NCBI RefSeq assembly: GCF_945649885.1
Contig: NZ_CALZFS010000005.1
Coordinates: forward strand, 1-49,030
Direction of reading: 5' to 3'
Length of the DNA: 49,030 bases
Source: an uncultured Corynebacterium sp.
GTDB lineage: Bacteria; Actinomycetota; Actinomycetes; Mycobacteriales; Mycobacteriaceae
Positions 1 to 7,141 of the stretch are shown piece after piece; position 1 is the stretch's first letter, and each line of letters opens with the position of its first letter. The notes under the pieces were generated by a model. The model saw only the letters and a program-made list of their open reading frames with translations. It searched no databases and had not been told where the DNA came from. A program made the translations under genes and the position numbers.

Positions 1-348
1 GGCATGACGGTTATAGATCCTCACTGCAAACTCCCCCTGGCGTTCAAAAGCCTGGATGCTCAAAGAACCATCAGACACCGACTCCCCCGCCGCAAGCTGG
101 ACCGTGCCAGTGACTGAATGCGTGCGTGGAATATCTAGACCGATGAGCCTGTCTGTGGTCCGGTACCAACGTCCCGGAGTGTCCGGGTACTCCAGGGCGG
201 AAGCAGGCTTGTCTGGTTCCACCCAGTGGTTGGCGGTCAGTGCGGTCGGACCCGTGGGGGATGATGCATATTCTGTACGGCCCCGGTGCCAGGCATGCCA
301 GTCATCTTCATCGAAGGTGAATGGCTGAGATATGAGCCTGGTGGCCAT
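1..348 (-). CDS. Partial DUF1684-like protein (runs off the left edge)
   Basis: The first 116 codons of a minus-strand gene whose 3' end lies outside the window. It starts at ATG 348, preceded by an AGGGAG ribosome site. The visible protein begins MATRLISQPFTF and continues with FDEDDWHAWHRGR, a PTGPTALTANHW segment and a PGRWYRTTDRLIGLD segment. A Trp-rich N-terminus followed by 'G..AL....W' resembles DUF1684 proteins, small soluble proteins of unknown function. The frame is open throughout with corynebacterial codon use, so the gene is fairly secure; the family call is by eye. It is separated from the next gene upstream by about 90 bases. Confidence 0.6.
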   Translation of the reverse strand, partial: MATRLISQPFTFDEDDWHAWHRGRTEYASSPTGPTALTANHWVEPDKPASALEYPDTPGRWYRTTDRLIGLDIPRTHSVTGTVQLAAGESVSDGSLSIQAFERQGEFAVRIYNRHA

Positions 349-440
349 CGTTGCTCCCTGGGGTGAGTGTGTGATGCGGGGTAAGAATAAACCTCATTGA
401 TGGAATGGTGGAAAGGTTATATGCCCAACCGGACGTCTGG

Positions 441-1397
441 CTAGAGGCACGACGCTTCAGGGGCCAGAGATAACTCATCCTGAATATGGGAGATGAGCGT
501 ACTTGCCATCGCCTGGGCATCGGAGAAAGTTCCAGAACCAGGACGCACAATGATCGCCAAGGCCACCATCTGACCAGTTTCAGGATCAGTGCTTAAACCA
601 AATTGACGGGCCATATAGGAACCATCTGGATCCGGACCCCAGCCACCTTTGAACCTGGCGTTGGGAAGCTGGCCGATCCCCCATGTCTGGCTTGCCTCTA
701 CCATGGACATGCTCTCCAGCACAGGTTCGGCACCGGGGATGCATTCCAGATTTGCTGCGAAGCGCGCCTGATCTGTCGGTGTCCACATGGTCTGCCCAAA
801 GGTGCTGAACTCACTTCGGGATCGCACAGCATTCACCGCTGTCCCGCTGCCACCCTCCGCCAGCACGGCACCCGTGGCACCACTGGCCTGCTCCGGAGTT
901 CCCAGCGATAACCACAAGGCCTCAGCTGCCGGATTATCAGACCACTGGATAGCCGCCGTTGCATTCGCCGCCTGCTGGGGATCCTGACGTAGTGCCGCAA
1001 TGGCAATCGGAACCTTGATGGTGGACCAGGATGCAGCAGGGCCTGTATCGCCCGCCATGAATTCCGTACTGCCATCAGAAACAGCAATGCCCGCGGTGCC
1101 AGCAAACACCAGGGTTGTCTGCTCCACGGCAGCCTGCAGGGCCCCATTGAGCTCACCGGAGCCAGCACTTATTGACGCCCCCTCAGGCTCAACACCATGC
1201 CCTGCTTCAGGCTGCGCCCCTGGCCGTGGATCCCCAGATCCCGGGTTCAGATGACTGGTGATTGTCACTGTGGAGGTGGACTGGGTGGAAGAGGAAATCG
1301 GGGCAGTTTCCAGATCGCCGATCGTACAACTGGTGAGCAGCAACGGCACGGTGAGGGCCAGGCTGCACCATCCTAAAGGACGGAGTCTGACCCTCAT
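441..1397 (-). CDS. Class A beta-lactamase-like serine hydrolase lipoprotein
   Basis: A 318-residue exported lipoprotein. The signal peptide (residues 1-23) ends in the lipobox LLTSC, so Cys24 would carry the lipid. A Ser/Thr/Pro/Gly-rich linker (about 30-85) follows, then a domain with the three landmarks of penicillin-recognising serine enzymes: S125-T-I-K128 (SxxK), S153-D-N155 (SDN) and K250-G-G (the KTG box). No Glu166 equivalent could be assigned by eye, so it may be a penicillin-binding or cell-wall-modifying enzyme, or a non-hydrolytic relative, rather than a true beta-lactamase. The start at ATG 1397 is chosen because it overlaps the TGA of the upstream gene (ATGA), indicating translational coupling. 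An in-frame upstream start exists but would bury the signal peptide. Confidence 0.75.
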   Translation of the reverse strand: MRVRLRPLGWCSLALTVPLLLTSCTIGDLETAPISSSTQSTSTVTITSHLNPGSGDPRPGAQPEAGHGVEPEGASISAGSGELNGALQAAVEQTTLVFAGTAGIAVSDGSTEFMAGDTGPAASWSTIKVPIAIAALRQDPQQAANATAAIQWSDNPAAEALWLSLGTPEQASGATGAVLAEGGSGTAVNAVRSRSEFSTFGQTMWTPTDQARFAANLECIPGAEPVLESMSMVEASQTWGIGQLPNARFKGGWGPDPDGSYMARQFGLSTDPETGQMVALAIIVRPGSGTFSDAQAMASTLISHIQDELSLAPEASCL

Positions 1398-2146
1398 GAG
1401 ATGTAGACGACAGCATTGTTGCCACCGGTACAAGTGACATAGCTGCCATTGTCTGTGCAGTTCATTGTGTAATTGAGCCCAGTAACAGGACTATAAGCCG
1501 TGATGGTGCCGGAGGTCTGTCCCGTATTGTAGTAGAAATCCGCAAATGCTGAACGCACATAGCGGGCGAATTCCACACTGGTGACGCTGCTGCCGGTGTA
1601 GACATTGTTGAAATTACCGTCTGGCTCACCGGTCCGTGCCGAGGCATTTGCCGCATAGGCATTATTCGGCAGGGAGACCCGGGAAGGACGTGACTGATTC
1701 ACCGCACGGTCATCGCCCTGCGGAACAGGTGCCGGGCGGACTACCTCCGCTCCAGCTGGTGCCTCCTGCCCATCTTCACCGGGGACTACGACAACCTCGG
1801 TGACGATGGCTGTGTCTCCCGGCTCCCCTGCTTCCACCGCTTCATTCTGGTTTCCGAAATTCACCCATCCAGCAACACTGGCGACAACAAGACATAACCC
1901 AGTGAGAAGGAGGACCGCTATGACCATGGCAACTGCCAGTAGCCATCTGTTCTTGAGTTTCGGAGGATTCTGCGGAGGGAACTGTTGGTACTGCGGTGGG
2001 TGCTGGGGATGCTGTGGTTCACCAAAGGGCGGAGTGCTTTGTTGGGGTGGGGCAACTGGGGGGAAGGAAGATGTTTCCGGGGAGGGATTGCCCTGTTCAC
2101 CAGATAGCTGGTGAGGATCTTCGCTCCAGGGGTTCTGGTTGGTCAT
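1394..2146 (-). CDS. Pro/Gln-rich single-pass membrane protein with extracellular C-terminal domain
   Basis: A 250-residue protein of unknown function. Residues 1-65 are rich in Pro, Gln and Ser, cytoplasmic by position. One transmembrane helix follows (around NRWLLAVAMVIAVLLLTG), then an acidic linker, then a folded C-terminal domain ending in a conserved-looking segment (SGTITAYSPVTGLNYTMNC, TDNGSYVTCTGG) with two Cys that could form a disulfide. The start at ATG 2146 is preceded by AAAGGAC; an upstream in-frame ATG at 2221 has no ribosome site. It is translationally coupled to the beta-lactamase-like lipoprotein downstream, so the two probably act together at the cell envelope. This architecture is common among uncharacterised corynebacterial envelope proteins. 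Confidence 0.75.
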   Translation of the reverse strand: MTNQNPWSEDPHQLSGEQGNPSPETSSFPPVAPPQQSTPPFGEPQHPQHPPQYQQFPPQNPPKLKNRWLLAVAMVIAVLLLTGLCLVVASVAGWVNFGNQNEAVEAGEPGDTAIVTEVVVVPGEDGQEAPAGAEVVRPAPVPQGDDRAVNQSRPSRVSLPNNAYAANASARTGEPDGNFNNVYTGSSVTSVEFARYVRSAFADFYYNTGQTSGTITAYSPVTGLNYTMNCTDNGSYVTCTGGNNAVVYIS

Positions 2147-2334
2147 CGCACTGTCCTTTGTTACGTATGCCCGTTGCTGGAAGATCAATGCGACTGACCT
2201 GTGAGCAACTCGAATACCCATACTGTATCGAGGAATTCAGGGAAAAGTACGCAATTAGATAACTGCTTTAACCTGGCCGTGTACTGCCCTGCCCTGTGGT
2301 CGTGGTGAGCTCCTAGGGGGAGGTTCTTCAGGGC

Positions 2335-2371
2335 ATAAAAGATAGTGATGTCTCTGCAGAGGCATCACTAT
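2335..2371 (-). terminator. Terminator of the second trpB-like gene
   Basis: Inverted repeat ATAGTGATG (2342-2350) / CATCACTAT (2363-2371) with the inner palindrome CTCTGCAGAG. On the minus strand the hairpin is followed by CTTTT, the form of an intrinsic terminator, about 20 bases after the stop of the trpB-like gene. Confidence 0.75.
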
Positions 2372-2392
2372 TACCGGGGCAGGAGTATTTGG

Positions 2393-3703
2393 CTAGCGGG
2401 TGTCAGCCTGTGGAGTCAGTACATCCAAGACACCCAGAACATCAATATCCGTGAGCGGGTCAGTGGCAGGATCCAGGGTGGCATGATCGCCGAGAAGCTG
2501 ACGGACATAGGACACATCCTTGTCACCCCGGCCGGAAAGATTAACCAGAATGTTGATCGGTTCGGTGGCCTCGGCAGCCATCTTCAGGGCATGCGCCAGG
2601 GCGTGACTGGATTCCAGTGCAGGGATGATGCCTTCATAACGGCATAGTAGACGGAAAGCCTGGAGGGCCTCCGCATCGGTGATGCCCACATATTCAGCCC
2701 GACCGGTGTCCTTGAGGTGGGCATGCTCCGGGCCGATGCCCGGGTAATCCAGACCTGCGGACACAGAGTGGGAATTGCGGAGGTTTCCTTCCTCATCAAC
2801 CAGGACATAGGAAAGGGATCCATGCAGATGTGATGGACGACCATTGTGCAATGGTGCTCCATTGAGATCAGTATCCAGACCGTAGCCAGCCGGTTCCACA
2901 CCGATCAGACGGACCTCGGCGTTGCCGGGCTGTTCCTCCAAGTACTGGGCGAAAGCACCGATGGCATTGGAACCGCCGCCGACACAGGCAACCACAGCAT
3001 CAGGAAGCTGGCCGGTGCGTTCCATCATCTGTTCACGCGATTCCCGGGAGATCACGGAGTGGAACTCCTTGACCAGGGTGGGAAATGGGTGCGGGCCGGC
3101 AGCGGTGCCCAGCAGGTAATGAGTCTCCGCGAGATTCTCCACCCAGTCATTGATGGCGATGTCGATGGCACTACTGAGGCCGTTGCCGGACTGTTCATCC
3201 ACGGCAACAACTTCAGCACCCATGAGCCGCATGCGATAAACATTCGGCTGCTGACGGGCAACATCCTTAGCGCCCATGTAGACGGTGCACTTCATGCCGA
3301 ACAGAGCAGCCACCATCGCGGTTGCCGTGCCATGCTGTCCAGCGCCGGTTTCTGCAATGAGTCGTGTCTTGCCCAGGCGCTTGGCAAGCAGTGCCTGGGC
3401 CACCACCTGATTGCCCTTGTGGGCGCCGCCATGAACTAGATCTTCGCGCTTGAGGAAGATGCGGGCGGTTCCCCTCCCCTGGCCCTCCAATGGCAGATTG
3501 GCGCATTCGGTGATGGGGGTCGGGCGACCGAGGTAGTTGGTGTAGAGGCTGTTCAGCTCGTCGATGAAGGTGGGATCCTCGAGTGCATCAACATAAGCCT
3601 TCTCCAGTTCATCGAGTGCAGGAAGAAGGAGATCAGGGACGAACTGTCCGCCGTATTCGCCGAAGTGGGCATCGAGGAGGGTGTGACGTGAAGTTGTTGT
3701 CAT
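2393..3703 (-). CDS. Tryptophan synthase beta-chain paralogue (second TrpB)
   Basis: A 436-residue PLP enzyme of the TrpB family, clearly paralogous to the operon-borne TrpB in this window (11193-12449). It keeps the N-terminal FGEYGGQFVP, the catalytic-Glu motif [10 protein letters not shown], the phosphate-binding [33 protein letters not shown] and LSGRGDKD. The PLP-lysine motif reads GGAHKGNQ where ordinary TrpB, including the paralogue here, reads HKTNQ. It also carries a C-terminal tail of about 25 residues (after VRQLLGD) absent from the other copy. It stands alone with its own terminator and no trpA beside it, 7.5 kb from the trp operon. Possible roles are a stand-alone indole plus serine synthase, a serine deaminase or another PLP reaction; none is shown. 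Family call sure, substrate uncertain. Confidence 0.9.
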   Translation of the reverse strand: MTTTSRHTLLDAHFGEYGGQFVPDLLLPALDELEKAYVDALEDPTFIDELNSLYTNYLGRPTPITECANLPLEGQGRGTARIFLKREDLVHGGAHKGNQVVAQALLAKRLGKTRLIAETGAGQHGTATAMVAALFGMKCTVYMGAKDVARQQPNVYRMRLMGAEVVAVDEQSGNGLSSAIDIAINDWVENLAETHYLLGTAAGPHPFPTLVKEFHSVISRESREQMMERTGQLPDAVVACVGGGSNAIGAFAQYLEEQPGNAEVRLIGVEPAGYGLDTDLNGAPLHNGRPSHLHGSLSYVLVDEEGNLRNSHSVSAGLDYPGIGPEHAHLKDTGRAEYVGITDAEALQAFRLLCRYEGIIPALESSHALAHALKMAAEATEPINILVNLSGRGDKDVSYVRQLLGDHATLDPATDPLTDIDVLGVLDVLTPQADTR

Positions 3704-3852
3704 GATCTAAAGGCTTTCTGGTGAAACAATCATTGAGGAGCGAACTTGGCAAAGAGATCGGCAACATGCTGACAAGGTGTTGACCAGTAAAATCCTACAT
3801 CGTGAAGTTGATGGGAAGTGGGGGATCCTCAGGGGAATATCTCATACTCCGA

Positions 3853-3868
3853 TGTTTCACGTGAAACA
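3853..3868. promoter_or_regulatory. parS site 1 (ParB binding site)
   Basis: Perfect 16-bp palindrome TGTTTCACGTGAAACA, the consensus chromosomal parS of most bacteria. It lies between the second trpB-like gene and the BASS transporter and is not part of a terminator stem. The identical core, extended by one A/T on each side, occurs four more times up to position 13003. Confidence 0.92.
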
Positions 3869-3910
3869 TGGGTGGGGCGCTGCCTCCGAGGAGATGGGGG
3901 CTGGTAAATG

Positions 3911-3951
3911 AAAACGGTGACATCCCACGAATCTCGGGGAATGTCACCGTT
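3911..3951 (-). terminator. Terminator of the BASS-family transporter gene
   Basis: Inverted repeat AACGGTGACAT (3913-3923) / ATGTCACCGTT (3941-3951). Read on the minus strand, the hairpin is followed by TTTTCATTT. It lies 28 bases past the stop codon of the transporter. Confidence 0.75.
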
Positions 3952-3978
3952 GGATCTTAAAATCCAGAAGGAATGCTT

Positions 3979-4959
3979 CTAAGCAGAAGCCGCAGCCTTC
4001 TGCTCCCCTGCTTCCTTGCCATAACGCGCGGCCAGCCAGGCGCAGATCATAAGCTGAATCTGGTGGAAAATCATCAATGGAAGAATGAGGAGACCAACAT
4101 TGGCTCCACCGAAGATCACTGCTGCCATTGGAAGGCCGGTGGCCAGGGACTTCTTGGTGCCGCAGAACTGGATGGCGATGGAGTCAGCACGGTTGAAACC
4201 GATGCGCTGGGAGATGAACATGGTGAACCAGAGCATCGCCATGATCAGCGCAATGGAGAAGACGATGAGGAAGGCGATGTCCCATACCGCGACGGTGGAC
4301 CAGATGCCGCTCACCATGCCTGCAGAGAACGCAGAGTAAACCACCATGGCGATGGAACCACGGTCCACGATCTTGGTGGCCTTGTTCGCTGCGAGTTTCT
4401 TGACCCACTTCCTACAGGCCTGGCCGAGGATGAAAGGTAGCAGCAGCTGGATGGCGATGTTGAGGAAGACCTGGAGATCAATGCTCACACCACCATCAGC
4501 GGTCATGAGCATCATGACCAGCAGTGGAGTGAAGAAGACGCCAGCCAGATTCGAGAGGGAGGCCGCCACGATGGAACCGGCGATATTTCCCTTGGCGATG
4601 GAGGTGAACGCCACCGAAGACTGCACAGTGGAAGGCACCAGGGTGAGGAAGAGGATGCCCATATAGAGATCTTCAGAGATGAAGAAGGTCAAAGGCTTCA
4701 GGCCTACACCCACCAGCGGGAAGATCAGGAAGGTGACTGCCAGGATCGTGAGATGGAGGCGCCAATGCTTCAGGCCGTTGAGGGCCTCCTGCGTGGACAG
4801 TCGCGCTCCATAGAGGAAGAAGAGCAGAGCGATGGCGATCTTCACTGCATAGTCGAACCACTCGGCGAATGTCCCACTCGCCGGGAGGATGATGGCAACG
4901 ATGACCGCAAGAACAATGAGGACAATTAACGGATCCAACCGTTTCAGGCGTTCAAGCAT
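3979..4959 (-). CDS. Bile acid:sodium symporter (BASS) family transporter, YfeH/SLC10A7 type
   Basis: A 326-residue, strongly hydrophobic protein with about nine or ten membrane helices. The N-terminal helix pair (DPLIVLIVLAVIVAIILPASG, then KIAIALLFFLYGARLS), the TLVPSTVQSSVAFTSIAKGN segment and the later CGTKKSLATGLPMA segment are characteristic of the SBF-like branch of the BASS superfamily. The family includes sodium-coupled organic anion carriers; the substrate here is unknown. Start ATG 4959 has no clear ribosome site. Single-gene unit with its own terminator. Confidence 0.82.
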   Translation of the reverse strand: MLERLKRLDPLIVLIVLAVIVAIILPASGTFAEWFDYAVKIAIALLFFLYGARLSTQEALNGLKHWRLHLTILAVTFLIFPLVGVGLKPLTFFISEDLYMGILFLTLVPSTVQSSVAFTSIAKGNIAGSIVAASLSNLAGVFFTPLLVMMLMTADGGVSIDLQVFLNIAIQLLLPFILGQACRKWVKKLAANKATKIVDRGSIAMVVYSAFSAGMVSGIWSTVAVWDIAFLIVFSIALIMAMLWFTMFISQRIGFNRADSIAIQFCGTKKSLATGLPMAAVIFGGANVGLLILPLMIFHQIQLMICAWLAARYGKEAGEQKAAASA

Positions 4960-5451
4960 GTATGTGAGTGTACGGCCCCCGGTAGCGGTGCGGAGTGGGT
5001 TGGTAGCTGCCGGTTGCTGTTCAAGTCACTCCCCGGGTTATGCGGTGCGATCCGATCATGGTGTACTGTTCAAACCACAGCGAGGGTGCTCGGCACGGAG
5101 ATGCTGAGTATCAGCTTCCTGCTGGTGGTCTAGTTACTGGGCCCTGGAAATCTTTGAAAAGCTCAGGCTTTTCAACCCCGTGGGGGCGGTGTTGACCCAC
5201 TGAGGGATCTCCATGATGGAGCTTGCGAAACTTGGGGAAGTTTCGTGGTGGGATAATTAAGTTTTTAGGAAAATCCATTGCGGGGTAGGCCCACTACTTT
5301 GTGGCTATATCATCAAATTATTCAAGTAATTAATTGGCACTCCTCGCTGTCATCTGTTTTGTCACAGTGATCTTAGTAGGATGATGTCCTGGGTGGTTGA
5401 AGCTCCCCTCTTCTGGGCTAAAATTGCTTCTTAGGGATTATTGAAATACTT
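4960..5451. other. Gene-free spacer with several short hairpins
   Basis: No protein or RNA gene was recognised. The spacer separates two divergent genes. It holds inverted repeats TTGAAAAG/CTTTTCAA (5154-5161 / 5168-5175) and CGAAACTT-GGGG-AAGTTTCG (5226-5245), then becomes AT-rich towards 5280-5470. The run of hairpins could be the leader of an untranslated RNA, but there is no T-run or known motif to prove it. Confidence 0.4.
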
Positions 5452-5470
5452 AGATAAATAATTTTTATCT
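5452..5470. promoter_or_regulatory. Candidate operator upstream of the old-yellow-enzyme gene
   Basis: Inverted repeat AGATAAA-TAATT-TTTATCT in the AT-rich stretch 36 bases before the chosen start codon. Its position within the probable promoter would suit a repressor site, but no regulator is encoded next door. Confidence 0.35.
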
Positions 5471-5505
5471 GTCTTCCGGTGTGGGCTTCAGCTATCGTCG
5501 ACTGC

Positions 5506-6597
5506 ATGACTTCCCTCTTCTCTCCTCTTCAGCTCCGCGGTCTGACGGTCCGCAACCGGGTATGGTTGGCTCCGATGTGTCAGTATCAGGTGACTGCCCA
5601 CGACGGTATCCCGGAGGATTGGCACACCGTTCACTATGGCGCCCGCGCTGTGGGCGGCTTCGGTCTCATTGTCACGGAGGCCACCGGAGTGAGCCCGGAG
5701 GCGAGGATCTCCCCCGCTTGTACAGGGCTCTGGAATGATGATCAGGTTCTGGCATGGAAGGGCATCACTGATTTCGCCCACTCCCAGGGTGCGGTGATCG
5801 GGGTGCAATTGAATCATGCCGGCCGTAAAGCGGGCACCTACCCGTGGCTGCCCGGCCAGCCATCGGGCACGATACCTCTTGGGGAAGGTGGTTGGGAGAC
5901 CCACGGCCCTAGCGCTCTTCCCCAGCAGGGTCTGGGCACTCCCCGCGAGATGACGCTGGAAGATATCCGGAAGGTTATCGCTGATTTCGCCCAGGCCTCG
6001 CGCCGTGCCGTTGACGCCGGCTTCGACACCATTGAGGTCCACGGCGCCCATGGCTACCTCCTCCACCAGTTCCTCACCCCGCTGGCCAATAAGCGCAGCG
6101 ATGACTATGGCGGCTCCTTTGAGAATCGCACGCGTCTCATCCGAGAGATCGTTATGGCGATCCGTGCCGAGATTCCTGAGGAGATGCCGCTTCTGGTGCG
6201 CCTCTCCGCCACTGACTGGATTGGAGATGAGCCTTCCTGGGATCTCGAGCAGACTGTCCGCCTCGTGGCGATCCTCAAGGATCTCGGTGTGGATGTTGTG
6301 GACATCTCCACCGGTGGTGCCTCGCCGGCGCGTATCCCGGTCCGCCCTGGCTACCAGGTTCCATTTGCTGCGCGGGTGAAAAAAGAGGTCGGGATCTCCA
6401 CCTCCACCGTCGGCCTCATCACCGAAGCACATCAGGCGCAGCAGCTTCTCGACGAAGGGCAGGCGGACATCGTCTCCCTCGGTCGCGCTGCGCTGCGGGA
6501 TCCCTCCTGGCCCCAACGTGCAGCCCATGAATTGGGCCTGCCCTCTGAGGAGACCCCCTTTCCCACTTCCTACTGGCGCGCGGCCTGGCCGAAGTGA
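5506..6597 (+). CDS. Old yellow enzyme family NADPH:flavin oxidoreductase (YqjM type)
   Basis: A 363-residue FMN-dependent ene-reductase. Recognisable segments are LFSPLQLRGLTVRNRVWLAPMCQY near the N-terminus (the MCQY with Cys is typical of the YqjM subgroup), GVQLNHAGRKA, EVHGAHGYLLHQFL (the His-containing substrate-binding region), KRSDDYGGSFENR and a C-terminal phosphate-binding SLGRAALRDP. Such enzymes reduce activated C=C bonds with NADPH and often serve in electrophile detoxification. ATG 5506 gives the usual N-terminus; an upstream in-frame GTG at 5479 would add nine residues. Ribosome site weak. It faces the Rieske gene across a palindrome that includes a parS site. Confidence 0.88.
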   Translation: MTSLFSPLQLRGLTVRNRVWLAPMCQYQVTAHDGIPEDWHTVHYGARAVGGFGLIVTEATGVSPEARISPACTGLWNDDQVLAWKGITDFAHSQGAVIGVQLNHAGRKAGTYPWLPGQPSGTIPLGEGGWETHGPSALPQQGLGTPREMTLEDIRKVIADFAQASRRAVDAGFDTIEVHGAHGYLLHQFLTPLANKRSDDYGGSFENRTRLIREIVMAIRAEIPEEMPLLVRLSATDWIGDEPSWDLEQTVRLVAILKDLGVDVVDISTGGASPARIPVRPGYQVPFAARVKKEVGISTSTVGLITEAHQAQQLLDEGQADIVSLGRAALRDPSWPQRAAHELGLPSEETPFPTSYWRAAWPK

Positions 6598-6641
6598 AAG
6601 TAGAAAGGCGATGTTTCACGTGAAACATCGCCTTTCTACTT
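6598..6641. terminator. Bidirectional terminator palindrome containing parS
   Basis: A perfect 44-bp palindrome (22-bp stem) between the convergent old-yellow-enzyme and Rieske genes, overlapping the end of the first by a stop codon's distance. Its outer arms are AAGTAGAAAGGCG / CGCCTTTCTACTT and its centre is parS. It can end transcripts from both sides, with short T-rich edges. Confidence 0.75.
6612..6627. promoter_or_regulatory. parS site 2
   Basis: Perfect TGTTTCACGTGAAACA at the exact centre of the terminator palindrome 6598-6641. Confidence 0.92.
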
Positions 6642-6649
6642 GTGTGGGT

Positions 6650-7039
6650 TTAGAGCACAGAGGCACTCAAGGTGTCACCCTCCCGGGTGAGGTTAGCTTC
6701 GCTGAGTCCGGTGGCTGCCGGGCCGGAGATCAGAGAGCCATCCATGATGGAGAACTTGGAATTGTGCTTGGTACAGGTGACTACATCCCCCTCCACCTTC
6801 GTGATGAAGTTGCCCTGATGTGGGCACGCCGAGGAGTAAGCGAGAAACTCCCCTTCCATGGGTTGGGCGATGATGACGGATCCGAGGATGACCGCACTGC
6901 CCACGGGAACTTCGGTGGCCGCAATCTCCTTGGGTGGATTGCTGCCACAAGCGGCGAGGAATGCTCCGGCGAAGGTGGTAGCGGCGCCGAGGAGGAAGGT
7001 GCGACGGCTGCAGGCTGGGGATGAAGGTGAGAGGCTCAT
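6650..7039 (-). CDS. Tat-exported Rieske [2Fe-2S] lipoprotein
   Basis: A 129-residue protein. Residues 11-31 form a twin-arginine signal (SRRTFLLG, Arg12-Arg13) that ends in a lipobox FLAAC with Cys31 as the lipid anchor. The mature part is a compact Rieske domain with the cluster ligands C72-P-H74 and C89-T-K-H92, and SGP near the C-terminus. The Tat route fits a cofactor loaded before export. It is too small for a cytochrome bc1 Rieske subunit and stands alone, so it is probably a periplasm-side electron carrier for an unidentified partner. It converges with the old-yellow-enzyme gene. Confidence 0.85.
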   Translation of the reverse strand: MSLSPSSPACSRRTFLLGAATTFAGAFLAACGSNPPKEIAATEVPVGSAVILGSVIIAQPMEGEFLAYSSACPHQGNFITKVEGDVVTCTKHNSKFSIMDGSLISGPAATGLSEANLTREGDTLSASVL

Positions 7040-7087
7040 AGCTCCAGTATTGCTGGTCCGGGTGGCAAGGGCTAATTATTTGAGATG

Positions 7088-7126
7088 AAAAAATCCCCGA
7101 TGTTTCACGTGAAACATGACGGGGAT
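7088..7126 (-). terminator. Terminator of the ABC exporter operon containing parS
   Basis: Stem ATCCCCG (7093-7099) / CGGGGAT (7120-7126) enclosing a complete parS, followed on the minus strand by a six-T run. It lies 16 bases after the permease stop codon. Confidence 0.82.
7101..7116. promoter_or_regulatory. parS site 3
   Basis: Perfect TGTTTCACGTGAAACA forming the upper stem of the ABC exporter terminator, 489 bp from site 2. Confidence 0.92.
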
Positions 7127-7141
7127 CTGACCTTGGGGGAA

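Noticed and set aside
3721..3735. Possible sixth parS (GTGAAACAATC)
   Set aside because: Only one half of the palindrome is present; the mirror half is absent.
5488..6528. Long open frame antisense to the old-yellow-enzyme gene
   Set aside because: It overlaps a clear enzyme gene throughout; the protein has no recognisable domain and no ribosome site.
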